A stretch of 64,000 bases of DNA. Source: Massilia litorea. Lineage in GTDB: Bacteria; Pseudomonadota; Gammaproteobacteria; Burkholderiales; Burkholderiaceae_D. The number at the start of each line of letters is the position of its first letter. The first letter of the stretch is position 1. Below are positions 26,391-34,545 of the stretch, one piece after another. The translations under genes and the position numbers were made by a program. The notes under the pieces are model-generated. The model did no database searches. It worked only from the letters and a program-made list of their open reading frames with translations, and had not been told where the DNA came from. The DNA lies in assembly GCF_015101885.1 (NCBI RefSeq), contig NZ_CP062941.1, positions 744,001-808,000 on the forward strand. Direction: 5' to 3'.

Positions 26391-27045
26391 CCAACTCGTC
26401 GCCATCCTGCCGGAACTCTGGACCGCCTTCCTGCAGACGGCGCTCATGCTCGGCATCGGTTTGATCGCCGCGCTCGTCATCGGCGGCCCGCTCGGCGTGC
26501 TGCTGTTCCTGTTCTCCGACGGCCAGGCGCTGCACAACCGCAAGCTGGCGCTGGTGCTGGGCTGGTTCGTGAACACGGTGCGTTCCTTCCCCTTCATCAT
26601 CCTGATGGTGGCGCTGGTGCCGATCACGCGCAGCCTGGCGGGCACCTCGATCGGGCCGCTCGCGGCCGCGGTGCCGCTGTCGTTTGCCGCCATCCCCTAT
26701 TTCGCGCGCCTGGTCGAGCAGAACCTGCGCGACGTGCCGCGCGGCGTGATCGAGGCGGCGCAGGCGATGGGCGCCTCGGAACTGCAAATCGTGCTGCGCG
26801 TGCTGCTGCCCGAAGCGCGCGCCGCCCTGGTGCTCTCGCTCACCGTGCTGGCGATCAGCTTCCTCTCCTACTCGGCGGTTGCCGGCGTGGTGGGCGGCGG
26901 CGGCATCGGAGACCTGGCGATCCGCTACGGCTACTACCGCTTCGAAACCGACGTCATGGTGTTGACGGTCGTGATCCTGGTCGCGCTGGTGCAGCTGATC
27001 CAGCTGACCGGCACCCGCCTGGCGCGCCGCCTCGACAAACGCTGA
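26383..27045 (+). CDS. MetI-type ABC transporter permease
   Basis: 220 residues with about five to six transmembrane helices and the EAA motif (VIEAAQAMGASELQIVLRVLLPEA). It matches MetI of the methionine uptake family. The ATG at 26383 has GGGGAG seven bases upstream and overlaps the end of the ATPase gene, favouring it over the ATG at 26377. Context suggests the cargo is an organosulfur compound rather than methionine itself. Confidence 0.9.
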   Translation: MPDQLVAILPELWTAFLQTALMLGIGLIAALVIGGPLGVLLFLFSDGQALHNRKLALVLGWFVNTVRSFPFIILMVALVPITRSLAGTSIGPLAAAVPLSFAAIPYFARLVEQNLRDVPRGVIEAAQAMGASELQIVLRVLLPEARAALVLSLTVLAISFLSYSAVAGVVGGGGIGDLAIRYGYYRFETDVMVLTVVILVALVQLIQLTGTRLARRLDKR

Positions 27046-27074
27046 ATTCACTCACTACCGAAAGGACTACCCGC

Positions 27075-27899
27075 ATGCGCCCTCCCCGCCGTACCTTGTT
27101 CGCCGCCCTGCTCGGCCTGAGCTTGGTCTTCAGTGCCCAGGCACGCGACCCGAAGGAAGTCGTCATCGGCACCAGCGCCGGTCCCTACGCCGACCAGGTC
27201 CGCCTCGGCATCAAGCCGATCCTGGAACGCCAGGGTTACAAGGTCAAGCTGGTCGAATTCAACGACTACATCCAGCCGAACTTCGCCCTGGCCGAAGGCG
27301 CGCTCGACGCCAACGTGTTCCAGCACATCGTCTACCTGACGCGCTTCGCGGAACAGCACAAGCTGGCCTTGTCGGAACTCGTGAAAATCCCGACGGCGCC
27401 GATCGCGATCTACAGCCACAAGCACAAGTCGCTCGACGAAGTACGCGCCGGCACCACGGTGGCGCTGCCGAACGACCCGACCAACCAGGCGCGCGCCCTG
27501 GTCATGCTCGATCAGCTCGGGTGGGTCAGGCTGAAACCCGGTATCGACCCGATCAAGGCCTCGGAAAAGGACATCGCCGCCAACCTCAAACAGATCAAGC
27601 TGCTGCCGCTGGAGGCAGCCCAGTTGCCGCGTTCGCTGCAGGATGCCGACTACGCTTTCGTGAACGGCAATTTCGCGCTCGCCTCCGGCCTCAAGCTGCG
27701 CGACGCGCTGCGCCGCGAGACCATCTCGCCGAGCTACGCCAACCTGGTCGCCGTGCGCACGGCCGACCGCGACAAGCCCTTCGCGCGCGACATCGCGGCC
27801 GCCTACCGCTCGCGCGAATTCCTCGAGGTGACGAACCGCCTGTTTGCGGATTACGCCAAGACCGACTACCAGCTGGCGCTGGAGAAGAGCGCACAATGA
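27075..27899 (+). CDS. MetQ/NlpA-family substrate-binding protein
   Basis: 274 residues. The first 23 residues are a signal peptide (LFAALLGLSLVFSAQA) with no lipobox cysteine, so it is likely soluble in the periplasm instead of a lipoprotein like MetQ. The mature protein has EVVIGTSAGPYADQ, FNDYIQPNFALAEGALDANVFQH and KIPTAPIAIYSHKHKSLDEV, all MetQ family signatures. The gene ends in ATGA shared with the next start. Confidence 0.9.
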   Translation: MRPPRRTLFAALLGLSLVFSAQARDPKEVVIGTSAGPYADQVRLGIKPILERQGYKVKLVEFNDYIQPNFALAEGALDANVFQHIVYLTRFAEQHKLALSELVKIPTAPIAIYSHKHKSLDEVRAGTTVALPNDPTNQARALVMLDQLGWVRLKPGIDPIKASEKDIAANLKQIKLLPLEAAQLPRSLQDADYAFVNGNFALASGLKLRDALRRETISPSYANLVAVRTADRDKPFARDIAAAYRSREFLEVTNRLFADYAKTDYQLALEKSAQ

Positions 27900-29299
27900 G
27901 CACCCTCAGGCCGATCCGCTTCAACGCCTTCCAGATGAACACGGCGAGCCACCAGTCGCCGGGACTGTGGCGCCATCCGCGCAGCGCCGCGTCCTACCTC
28001 GACGCCGCGTACTGGGTCGAGCTGGCGCAGCTGCTGGAAGCGGGCGGCTTCGACGCGCTCTTCCTGGCCGACGTGCTGGGCGCCTACGACGTGTATGCCG
28101 GCAGCGCCGACGCGGCGTTAAGACACGGCGTGCAGCTGCCGCTGAACGATCCGCTGGCGCTGGTGCCGCTGATCGCCGGGGCCACCACGCGCCTGGGCAT
28201 CGGCGTGACGGCCGCCGTCAGCTACGAGCACCCGTACACCTTCGCGCGGCGCATGTCGACGCTCGACCACCTGAGCGGCGGACGGGTCGGCTGGAACATC
28301 GTCACCGGCTACCTCGACAGCGCCGCACGCAACCTCGGCCAGCAGCACCAGCTCGGGCACGACGCGAGATATGACCTGGCCGACGAATTTCTGGAGGTCG
28401 TCTATAAATTGTGGGAGAAGAGCTGGGAAGACGGCGCCGTGCTGCGCGACCGTGAACGCGGCATCTACACCGATCCGGCGCGGGTGCATCCGATCGATCA
28501 CCAGGGAACGCACTACACGGTGCCCGGCATCCACCTGTGCGAGCCGTCTCCCCAGCGCACGCCTTTCCTGTACCAGGCCGGCGCTTCGCCGCGCGGACTG
28601 GCGTTCGCGGCGCGCCATGCGGAAGCGACTTTCGTCAGCGGACCGACGCCGGGCATCGTGAAACGCTATGTCGACAGCGCGCGCGCCGCCACCCGCGCCG
28701 CCGGGCGCGACGGCGATGCCCTGCTGGTGTATGCCCAGGCGCTGATCGTCACCGGCGCCACCGCGGAGGAAGCGCAGGCGCGCCTGCGCGACTACCGGCA
28801 GCACATCGACATCGAGGCCGCATTGACCCTGCTCTCGGGCTGGACCGGCGTCGATTTTTCGCGCTACGCATTGGACGACACCATCGACTACATCGACACC
28901 GATGCCGGCCGCTCGGCGCTCGCTTCGCTCAGCGTGGCCGATCCGGATAAACGCTGGACCGTGCGCGAAGCGGCGCAGTTCATCGGCCTCGGCGGCCGCG
29001 GACCGGTGCTGGCCGGCGATGCGGCGCAGGTGGCCGACCAACTGGAGACCTGGCTCGACGTGACCGGCATCGACGGTTTTAATCTTGCCTACGCGCTGCC
29101 GCATGAAGACATGCGCAATGTCGTCGAACTGGTCGTGCCCGAGCTGCAGCGGCGCGGGCGTTACCGGGTCGACAGCGGCGGCGCCACGTTGCGCGAACGC
29201 CTGCTCGGCGCCGGTCCGCGCCTGCATCAGACGCACCCGGGCCGCCAGGTGCGGATCGACGGGCCTGGCTCCCTTGCTTCGCTGCGCCCCGCAGCCTAG
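27896..29299 (+). CDS. LLM-class flavin-dependent monooxygenase, NtaA/DszA-type
   Basis: 467 residues, the length of the NtaA/SnaA/DszA branch of luciferase-like monooxygenases. It shows GGFDALFLADVLGAYDVY, STLDHLSGGRVGWNIVTGYLDSAARNLG and FLYQAGASPRGLAFAARHAEATFV. These enzymes use FMNH2 and oxygen to open sulfones or N-substituted acids. Start ATG overlaps the binding-protein stop (ATGA). It is the last gene of the sfnB-like operon and ends tail-to-tail with the serine acetyltransferase gene. Confidence 0.9.
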   Translation: MSTLRPIRFNAFQMNTASHQSPGLWRHPRSAASYLDAAYWVELAQLLEAGGFDALFLADVLGAYDVYAGSADAALRHGVQLPLNDPLALVPLIAGATTRLGIGVTAAVSYEHPYTFARRMSTLDHLSGGRVGWNIVTGYLDSAARNLGQQHQLGHDARYDLADEFLEVVYKLWEKSWEDGAVLRDRERGIYTDPARVHPIDHQGTHYTVPGIHLCEPSPQRTPFLYQAGASPRGLAFAARHAEATFVSGPTPGIVKRYVDSARAATRAAGRDGDALLVYAQALIVTGATAEEAQARLRDYRQHIDIEAALTLLSGWTGVDFSRYALDDTIDYIDTDAGRSALASLSVADPDKRWTVREAAQFIGLGGRGPVLAGDAAQVADQLETWLDVTGIDGFNLAYALPHEDMRNVVELVVPELQRRGRYRVDSGGATLRERLLGAGPRLHQTHPGRQVRIDGPGSLASLRPAA

Positions 29300-30213
29300 T
29301 CGTTGCACATCTTCGCCTGCGTCACGTTACTGCCCGGCGCCACGCTCTGCGTCAGCCAGACGTTGCCGCCGATGGTCGAGCCGGCGCCGACCGTGATGCG
29401 GCCGAGGATGGTGGCGCCGGCATAGATGACGACGTCGTCCTCGACGATCGGATGGCGCGGCGCGCCTTTGACCAGCGCCCCGGTCGCATCAAGCGGGAAG
29501 CGGCGTGCGCCCAATGTCACGGCCTGGTACAGGCGCACGTGCTTGCCGATGATGGCGGTCTCTCCGATGACGACGCCGGTGCCGTGGTCGATGAAGAAGC
29601 TGGCGCCGATCTGGGCGGCCGGGTGGATGTCGATGCCGGTCAGCGTGTGGGCGATGTCGGCCGCCAATCGCGCCAGGAAGGGCGCGCCGAGACGGTGCAG
29701 GCAATGCGCCAGGCGGTGGTAGAGGACGGCGATCGTGCCCGGATAGCAGAGCATGATTTCGGCGACCGAGCTGGCGGCCGGGTCGCCGGCCAGCGCCGCC
29801 TGCACGTCGGACACGAGTAAGGCGCGGATTTCGGGCAGGCTGGCGGCGAAGCGGCGCGTGATCGCCCGCGCCCGCTCGGCCAGTTCGGCCTCGGCGATGT
29901 CCTCCATTCCCGGAGTGAAGCGCAGTGCGCGCCGCACCTGTTCGACCAGGCGGTCGAGCGCGACATTTAAAGTGTCGCCGACGAAATAATCGATGCTCTC
30001 GTCGTTCAGGTCGGGACGGCCGTAATGGGTCGGAAACAGCGCCGCCGACACGCCTTCGATCACCTGGCGCAGCACGGTGCGCGAAGGCAGTTCGCGCACG
30101 CGCCCCTGGTGACGGATGTTGTGGGTCGATTCGCGCGAGGTGCGCAGCGCGTCGATGATGGGGCCGAGGTGCCAATGGCTGGAGCCGGCCTGCTCCGTGT
30201 CGTAGTTATCCAT
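29296..30213 (-). CDS. epsC: Serine O-acetyltransferase, EpsC/SrpH-type
   Basis: 305 residues. The N-terminal helical part contains LFPTHYGRPDLNDESIDYFVG. The C-terminal left-handed beta-helix has the hexapeptide repeats, with ALTGIDIHPAAQIG-like GIDIHPAAQIGASFFIDHG and GETAIIGKHVRLYQAVTLGA. It makes O-acetylserine, the sulfur acceptor for cysteine synthase. Its stop codon overlaps that of the monooxygenase gene through CTAG at 29296-29299. Location at the end of the sulfur region suggests it provides acceptor for sulfide derived from sulfite. Confidence 0.9.
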   Translation of the reverse strand: MDNYDTEQAGSSHWHLGPIIDALRTSRESTHNIRHQGRVRELPSRTVLRQVIEGVSAALFPTHYGRPDLNDESIDYFVGDTLNVALDRLVEQVRRALRFTPGMEDIAEAELAERARAITRRFAASLPEIRALLVSDVQAALAGDPAASSVAEIMLCYPGTIAVLYHRLAHCLHRLGAPFLARLAADIAHTLTGIDIHPAAQIGASFFIDHGTGVVIGETAIIGKHVRLYQAVTLGARRFPLDATGALVKGAPRHPIVEDDVVIYAGATILGRITVGAGSTIGGNVWLTQSVAPGSNVTQAKMCND

Positions 30214-30691
30214 TCGACCAGATTACTCCAGGCGCCGGAGAAAACGAACGATTTTAAATACAGTTATTTATATGCGGCGGCCGCTTTCCAGCAGCCTGTT
30301 CCGCTTACGATGAGAAGGATTAATCTATTGCCGCCAATAAACTTCCGACCTACACTGCCGATTAGCCACTTGCTCTCGAAGATAAAGAAAGGAAGAAAAT
30401 GCCGGCAAATCAAATGGCAGAGCATTATCTTGGCCCAGCAAGTCATCAGTACCGGCTTTTTCGAAGGCATCGATCACTACAAGCCGGTTGGTTTGCTGGA
30501 CAAGTACCTGGACCGGTCGGCCTGACGGGACCGGCAATTCGAGAACCAACGCCCGCTGATACAGATTGAAACTTCTCTTACAGCGCCATCAACAGCTTTC
30601 GAAGCCATTCGCTGACACACTGTGGGCGTACGTACAGAGCGGGCACTAGCGGCACGCTAGCATCGACTCATCACTGAATCGGAGAACAACC
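30214..30691. other. Intergenic region with a short unassigned ORF
   Basis: 478 bases, richer in AT than the flanks from 30240 to 30420. A plus-strand frame from ATG 30310 to TGA 30525 encodes about 71 residues, ending QQVISTGFFEGIDHYKPVGLLDKYLD, whose codon use looks coding-like. The first half is unconvincing, so it may be the 3' scrap of a lost gene. Nothing else is visible except the promoter region of the 30692 gene. Confidence 0.4.
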
Positions 30692-31102
30692 ATGCGATTT
30701 ACTAACCAATCCATCATGCGCATCGCCGCCGTCCTGGCCCTGACCGCCGCTTCCACCTCGGCGTTCGCCCAGAGTGCCGAGTATCGCCGTGGCTACGAAG
30801 ACGGTTTTGCCGCCGGCCAGCGCGCCGCCCGCGATGACGGCGGCCGCGGCTACGGCCGCAACCGCCTGCATATCGAAGAAGCGACTTATGGCGCGCGCGG
30901 CGCGATGTGCGACGCGCGCCAGGCCGTTCGCCAGGAAGTCGAGCGAGGCGGCGCCATCATCACCGCCAACAATCAGTTGTGCGGCGATCCGATCCGTAAC
31001 GTCGAGAAGCGCCTGAGCATCGTCTACCGTTGCGGCGACGACGAACCGGTACGGGTGGTCGCGCGCGAAAACGAAACCCTGCGCCTGAGCTGCCGCCGTT
31101 AA
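30692..31102 (+). CDS. Secreted hypothetical protein with signal peptide
   Basis: 136 residues. A signal peptide covers about 1-26 (AAVLALTAASTSAFAQ; AFA cleavage). The mature part begins with a charged, glycine- and arginine-rich segment (EYRRGYEDGFAAGQRAARDDGG) and then carries three cysteines (MCDAR, LCGDP, YRCGDD), plus one near the end (LSCRR), so two disulfides are possible. GGAGA precedes the start. Family not recognised. It converges with the amidase-protease-nuclease gene, sharing four bases at the stops. Confidence 0.75.
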   Translation: MRFTNQSIMRIAAVLALTAASTSAFAQSAEYRRGYEDGFAAGQRAARDDGGRGYGRNRLHIEEATYGARGAMCDARQAVRQEVERGGAIITANNQLCGDPIRNVEKRLSIVYRCGDDEPVRVVARENETLRLSCRR

Positions 31103-33816
31103 GCATCCGCGCCCTCTCGACCGCGCGCGCGGCGCAAGGCTGCGTCGATCCGCTCGTCGAGCGCGCGGTCGGGCCCGATCCACTGTTCGGGCGCCGTTCC
31201 TGCGCTGCGGGCGGACAGGCGCAGCAGCACCGGGCGGTGGTCGGAGAAGCGCTTGAGGTAGTCGACCTGGCTCTTCTCCCTGGCGAGGATGAAGAAGTCC
31301 TGCGGCCCGTAGAGCCGCGACATGTTCGGCGACAGGAACACATGGTCGATGAGCGAGTGCGGGCTCTTGAGGTAGCTCACCGCCCCGGCCGCCTCGTCTT
31401 GTGCCGACAAGGGCTTGAAGTCGGCTTTGATGAGCGGGTCGAAATCCCCGCTCGCGAGTTCGGCATTGAAGTCGCCGCCCAGCACCCAGTCCTGGTCGGC
31501 ATCGTGCCGCTCGATCATCTCCTTGACGGCACGCGCGAGGATCTGCGACGCCATGCGCCGGCGCTTCCAGCCCTCGGCCATCGCCTTGAGATGGAGCGGC
31601 ACCAGGTTGAAATCGACGCCGTCGCCCGCATCCGAGCGTGCGCGGAAGCGAAATAGCGCCGGGTAGCGGTCGAAGATCTTGCCCGGCTTCGGCGCCACTT
31701 GCGACTCCGCCTCGAAGTCGCCGCTACGGAGACGAAACAGCGCGTCGATCCCGGCCGGCCAGGCGAGCTGCTCGCCGTCCACCGTGCCCGGGTTCCAGAG
31801 AACGGCGGTTGTCTGCTTCGACTCCGGCGAGTCGGGTTCGGAATGGAGGTAGCGCATTGGCAGCCCGAACTTGCGCTCGATGGTCTCTGCCAGCGCAGCC
31901 GTCGCCGGCGGCGAGGTCTCGACGAGTGCCCAGAGGTCGAGGCCAAGGTCGACGATCATGGTAGCGATCTCGTCGACCTTTTCGTCGTAGCGGTTGGCGA
32001 ACCACTCGATGTTCCAGAAGCCGATGTCGATGTCCTGCGTGGTCGCGTTATACAGGTCGACCACCCGCTCGGCGCCAGGCTGGGCGGCGTCCACCTGGCG
32101 CCCGGCGGCGCCGAAGAAACCGCTGAGCGTGTCGGACCCGTACACTTCGCCCAGGATCACGTCGATCATGGCGTTCGCTTCGCGGCCGCGGCGTGCCTCC
32201 AGGTCGAGCGCGATGGCGGCCAGCTTAATGCCTTCGTTGACGTATTCCGGCCTGAGTCCGTCCGAGTCCTGGATGCCATCGCGGTTAGGTTGCGACGCAT
32301 GATGGAGGGCGATGAGCCGGCCGCTGCGGTCGAACACGGGCGCGCCTGACGAGCCGGGCTCGGTATCGCTCGTATAGTGGAGGACGGCACCGTCGGGGCG
32401 AGCCGTGACGATGTCCGTGTCGTCGAGTGAAACGCGCTTGGGACGGCCACTCGGGTGATGGATGATGAAGGCCCGCTCCTCGGGCTGGATCGCGAAGGCC
32501 ACCCGCTCCATGCGGATGAGCGCGCCATCGGCCAGCTGCACGTCTTCTATCCCGACGAAACTGTAATCGAGCCCGTCCTTGATCGGACTGGTCACGAACA
32601 GCCGGTCGGGGCGCAACCGATAGCGCCGTCCCGGCGCCGGCTCGGTCTTGCGCCCGCTCGCGAGCGCCTGGGCGCTCAGTTCGTAGTCGAAGGCGACTTC
32701 CGCAGCTTCGGCCACCTCCGGCGAGTTCAGCACGTGGTGATTGGTAAGCAGGATGTTGGGCGCCACCAGGAAGCCGGTGCCACTCCAGCGGCCGCGGCGG
32801 CCGAGAAAGTCGACTCCCTCGGTACGGACGATACCGACCGCCTGGCGCTGCCTGGCGAGCCGCTCAAGGAAGGCGGCCTCGAGCGACTCATCGCGGCCGA
32901 TGATGATCTCCGGCCGGATGCCATCGCTGTCCGGCGGGCAGAGCCGTTCCTTGCGCCAGCCGCGCAACATCGCGCCGAGATCCTCGACGCCGGCCGCGCT
33001 GTTGATCGCGCGCTCGCGCGGGTTGGCGAGGAAGCCGATTGACAGGGACAGATCGCCGCCGTACGTCTCCCCGGCGGGACGCGGCGCGCCCGCGGGGTCC
33101 ATCCGCGCCACCTCGCCCTGAGGGGCGCGTTCGCTCGTCTGCGCATCGTCGAGTTGAATCACGTCGTAGCCGTCCTGGGGTTCCGCTTCGGGCCTGGTGC
33201 GAGGGGTAGCGGTCGCGGCGAGCAGCTCGGGCCTGGCCATGCGTCCGTCAGCGACCAGCCATCCCTTGACGGCCCCGGCGAGCGCGGCGGCGATCTTGTC
33301 CTTGTAGGCGTCGGTCTCGAGGCGCGCCTCCTCGGCTGCGACGTCCATGAAGCTCACCTCGACGAGGCAGGCCGCTGTCGTGGCCGCGTGTTGTTCGGGT
33401 CGCAGCACGCCGAAGCCACTCGACTTCACTCCGCGATCCTTGAGCCCGGTCGCCTTGCAGACAGCCGTCTGCACGAGCGTGGCCAATGCCTTCGAGTCGC
33501 TCGAGGCCGACCTGTGGTGCCAGGTTTCGGTGCCTTGCGCCGAGTGGTCGAAGCCATTGAAATGGATCGAGACGAAGGCGTCCGCCCGCGCTTGCCGGGC
33601 GATGTCGGCGCGCGCTTTCAGGCCGAGGTTGCGATCGGCGTCGCGCGTCAGCCGGGCCTCGACGTCCGACCCATTGAGTGCCTTGCACACGCGGCGCGCG
33701 AGGTCGAGGGTGAGGTCCTTCTCGAGCAGCCCCATCGGCCCCTCGGCGTGGTTCGCGTCCGAACCTCCGACCTCGCTGGTCCCGCCGTGCCCGGGATCGA
33801 TAACCGCAATCGCCAT
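31099..33816 (-). CDS. Amidase_3 - trypsin-like protease - EEP nuclease tripartite protein
   Basis: 905 residues from the ATG at 33816, which has a perfect AGGAGG at 33827-33822; an ATG at 33846 would add ten residues. Residues 1-187 form an N-acetylmuramoyl-L-alanine amidase: H10 in DPGHGG, E32 in LLEKDL, H85 in SIHFNG and E153 in LVEVSF. Residues 190-300 are a proline- and acid-rich linker. Residues 305-545 form a trypsin-like serine protease: H360 in TNHHVL, D417 in DGLDYSF and S490 in PGSSGAP. Residues 594-868 form an endonuclease/exonuclease/phosphatase domain: N602 in FWNIEW, E633 in LVETS, GGDFNAE, DH at 824-825 and SDHRPV. All three active sites look complete. No signal peptide or membrane helix is present. 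It lies alone next to nudB, with no partner gene. An effector or defence role is inferred from architecture only. Confidence 0.9.
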   Translation of the reverse strand: MAIAVIDPGHGGTSEVGGSDANHAEGPMGLLEKDLTLDLARRVCKALNGSDVEARLTRDADRNLGLKARADIARQARADAFVSIHFNGFDHSAQGTETWHHRSASSDSKALATLVQTAVCKATGLKDRGVKSSGFGVLRPEQHAATTAACLVEVSFMDVAAEEARLETDAYKDKIAAALAGAVKGWLVADGRMARPELLAATATPRTRPEAEPQDGYDVIQLDDAQTSERAPQGEVARMDPAGAPRPAGETYGGDLSLSIGFLANPRERAINSAAGVEDLGAMLRGWRKERLCPPDSDGIRPEIIIGRDESLEAAFLERLARQRQAVGIVRTEGVDFLGRRGRWSGTGFLVAPNILLTNHHVLNSPEVAEAAEVAFDYELSAQALASGRKTEPAPGRRYRLRPDRLFVTSPIKDGLDYSFVGIEDVQLADGALIRMERVAFAIQPEERAFIIHHPSGRPKRVSLDDTDIVTARPDGAVLHYTSDTEPGSSGAPVFDRSGRLIALHHASQPNRDGIQDSDGLRPEYVNEGIKLAAIALDLEARRGREANAMIDVILGEVYGSDTLSGFFGAAGRQVDAAQPGAERVVDLYNATTQDIDIGFWNIEWFANRYDEKVDEIATMIVDLGLDLWALVETSPPATAALAETIERKFGLPMRYLHSEPDSPESKQTTAVLWNPGTVDGEQLAWPAGIDALFRLRSGDFEAESQVAPKPGKIFDRYPALFRFRARSDAGDGVDFNLVPLHLKAMAEGWKRRRMASQILARAVKEMIERHDADQDWVLGGDFNAELASGDFDPLIKADFKPLSAQDEAAGAVSYLKSPHSLIDHVFLSPNMSRLYGPQDFFILAREKSQVDYLKRFSDHRPVLLRLSARSAGTAPEQWIGPDRALDERIDAALRRARGREGADA

Positions 33817-33980
33817 GCCGCCCTCCTGTCGGTGAACGTCATTCACACACCGGCTCGCGCTGAAAGCCGACAGCTTGATGATGTGTTAGACACCGCTGAG
33901 AAGCAGAGTTCAACCGCCAGCATGGCAGCGCAGCGCCAGGGGAGGACGTCCGCGCATCTGGCCGACAAATTCCGGCCTTG

Positions 33981-34445
33981 TCAGGTGTCGGCCCCACCCG
34001 ATCGCGCATGCCTGGGCAACTGCAGAATGGCTTCCGCATTCGACGACGAAAAACAGCGGTCCGCCGCTTCCAGCAAGGGGAGCCAGGCGTGGCGCAGGTG
34101 TTCGCGCGGGCTCAGGATAATCGGGATATCGCGCGGCACGCAGACTGAAAACACGTGCTCGGTGTTGTGGGTGACGCCGGGCGCGTAGCGATGGCGCCAG
34201 GTCGGATAGATCTCGTAGATGTTCGACAGGTTCCAGTCCTGCAGGCGGATGCGCTCGCCGTCGGCCACGATCCCGGTTTCCTCGAACAGTTCGCGCGTAG
34301 CGGTGGTCAGCAGCGGCTCGTCCAGCGCGTCGAGCGAGCCGGTAACGGACTGCCAGAAGCCGGGCCGGTCGGCGCGCTCGATCAGCAGCACTTCCATTTC
34401 ACGCGTGTGGATCACGACGAGGACCGATTCAGGAATCTTGTGCAC
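33981..34445 (-). CDS. nudB: Dihydroneopterin triphosphate diphosphatase (Nudix)
   Basis: 154 residues. The Nudix box is clear (GSLDALDEPLLTTATRELFEETGI, residues 37-60), and the protein begins KIPESVLVVIHT as in NudB. It removes pyrophosphate from dihydroneopterin triphosphate, an early folate step. It lies downstream of aspS on the same strand, separated by the terminator at 34482-34514; aspS-nudB is a common pair in Burkholderiales. Confidence 0.9.
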   Translation of the reverse strand: MHKIPESVLVVIHTREMEVLLIERADRPGFWQSVTGSLDALDEPLLTTATRELFEETGIVADGERIRLQDWNLSNIYEIYPTWRHRYAPGVTHNTEHVFSVCVPRDIPIILSPREHLRHAWLPLLEAADRCFSSSNAEAILQLPRHARSGGADT

Positions 34446-34481
34446 GCGGGACTTCTCCGTGGGAAAACTAAAAGCGAAAAT

Positions 34482-34514
34482 AAAAGGGCCGGCGCATCGT
34501 CGATGCGCCGGCCC
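34482..34514 (-). terminator. Intrinsic terminator after aspS
   Basis: On the minus strand a 14-bp GC-rich stem (GGGCCGGCGCATCG and its complement, 34514-34486) is followed directly by TTTTATTTT. This is a strong rho-independent terminator between aspS and nudB. Confidence 0.9.
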
Positions 34515-34545
34515 CTATTCTACCCAGCCATACGGCCGAGCGTGA

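Noticed and set aside
25578..27899. Methionine importer metNIQ
   Set aside because: Family membership is accepted, but the truncated ATPase, missing lipobox and operon context argue against assigning methionine as substrate, so no met gene symbol was given.
29296..29299. Shared CTAG as overlapping stop codons of convergent genes
   Set aside because: A real but common consequence of tightly packed convergent genes; not evidence of regulation.
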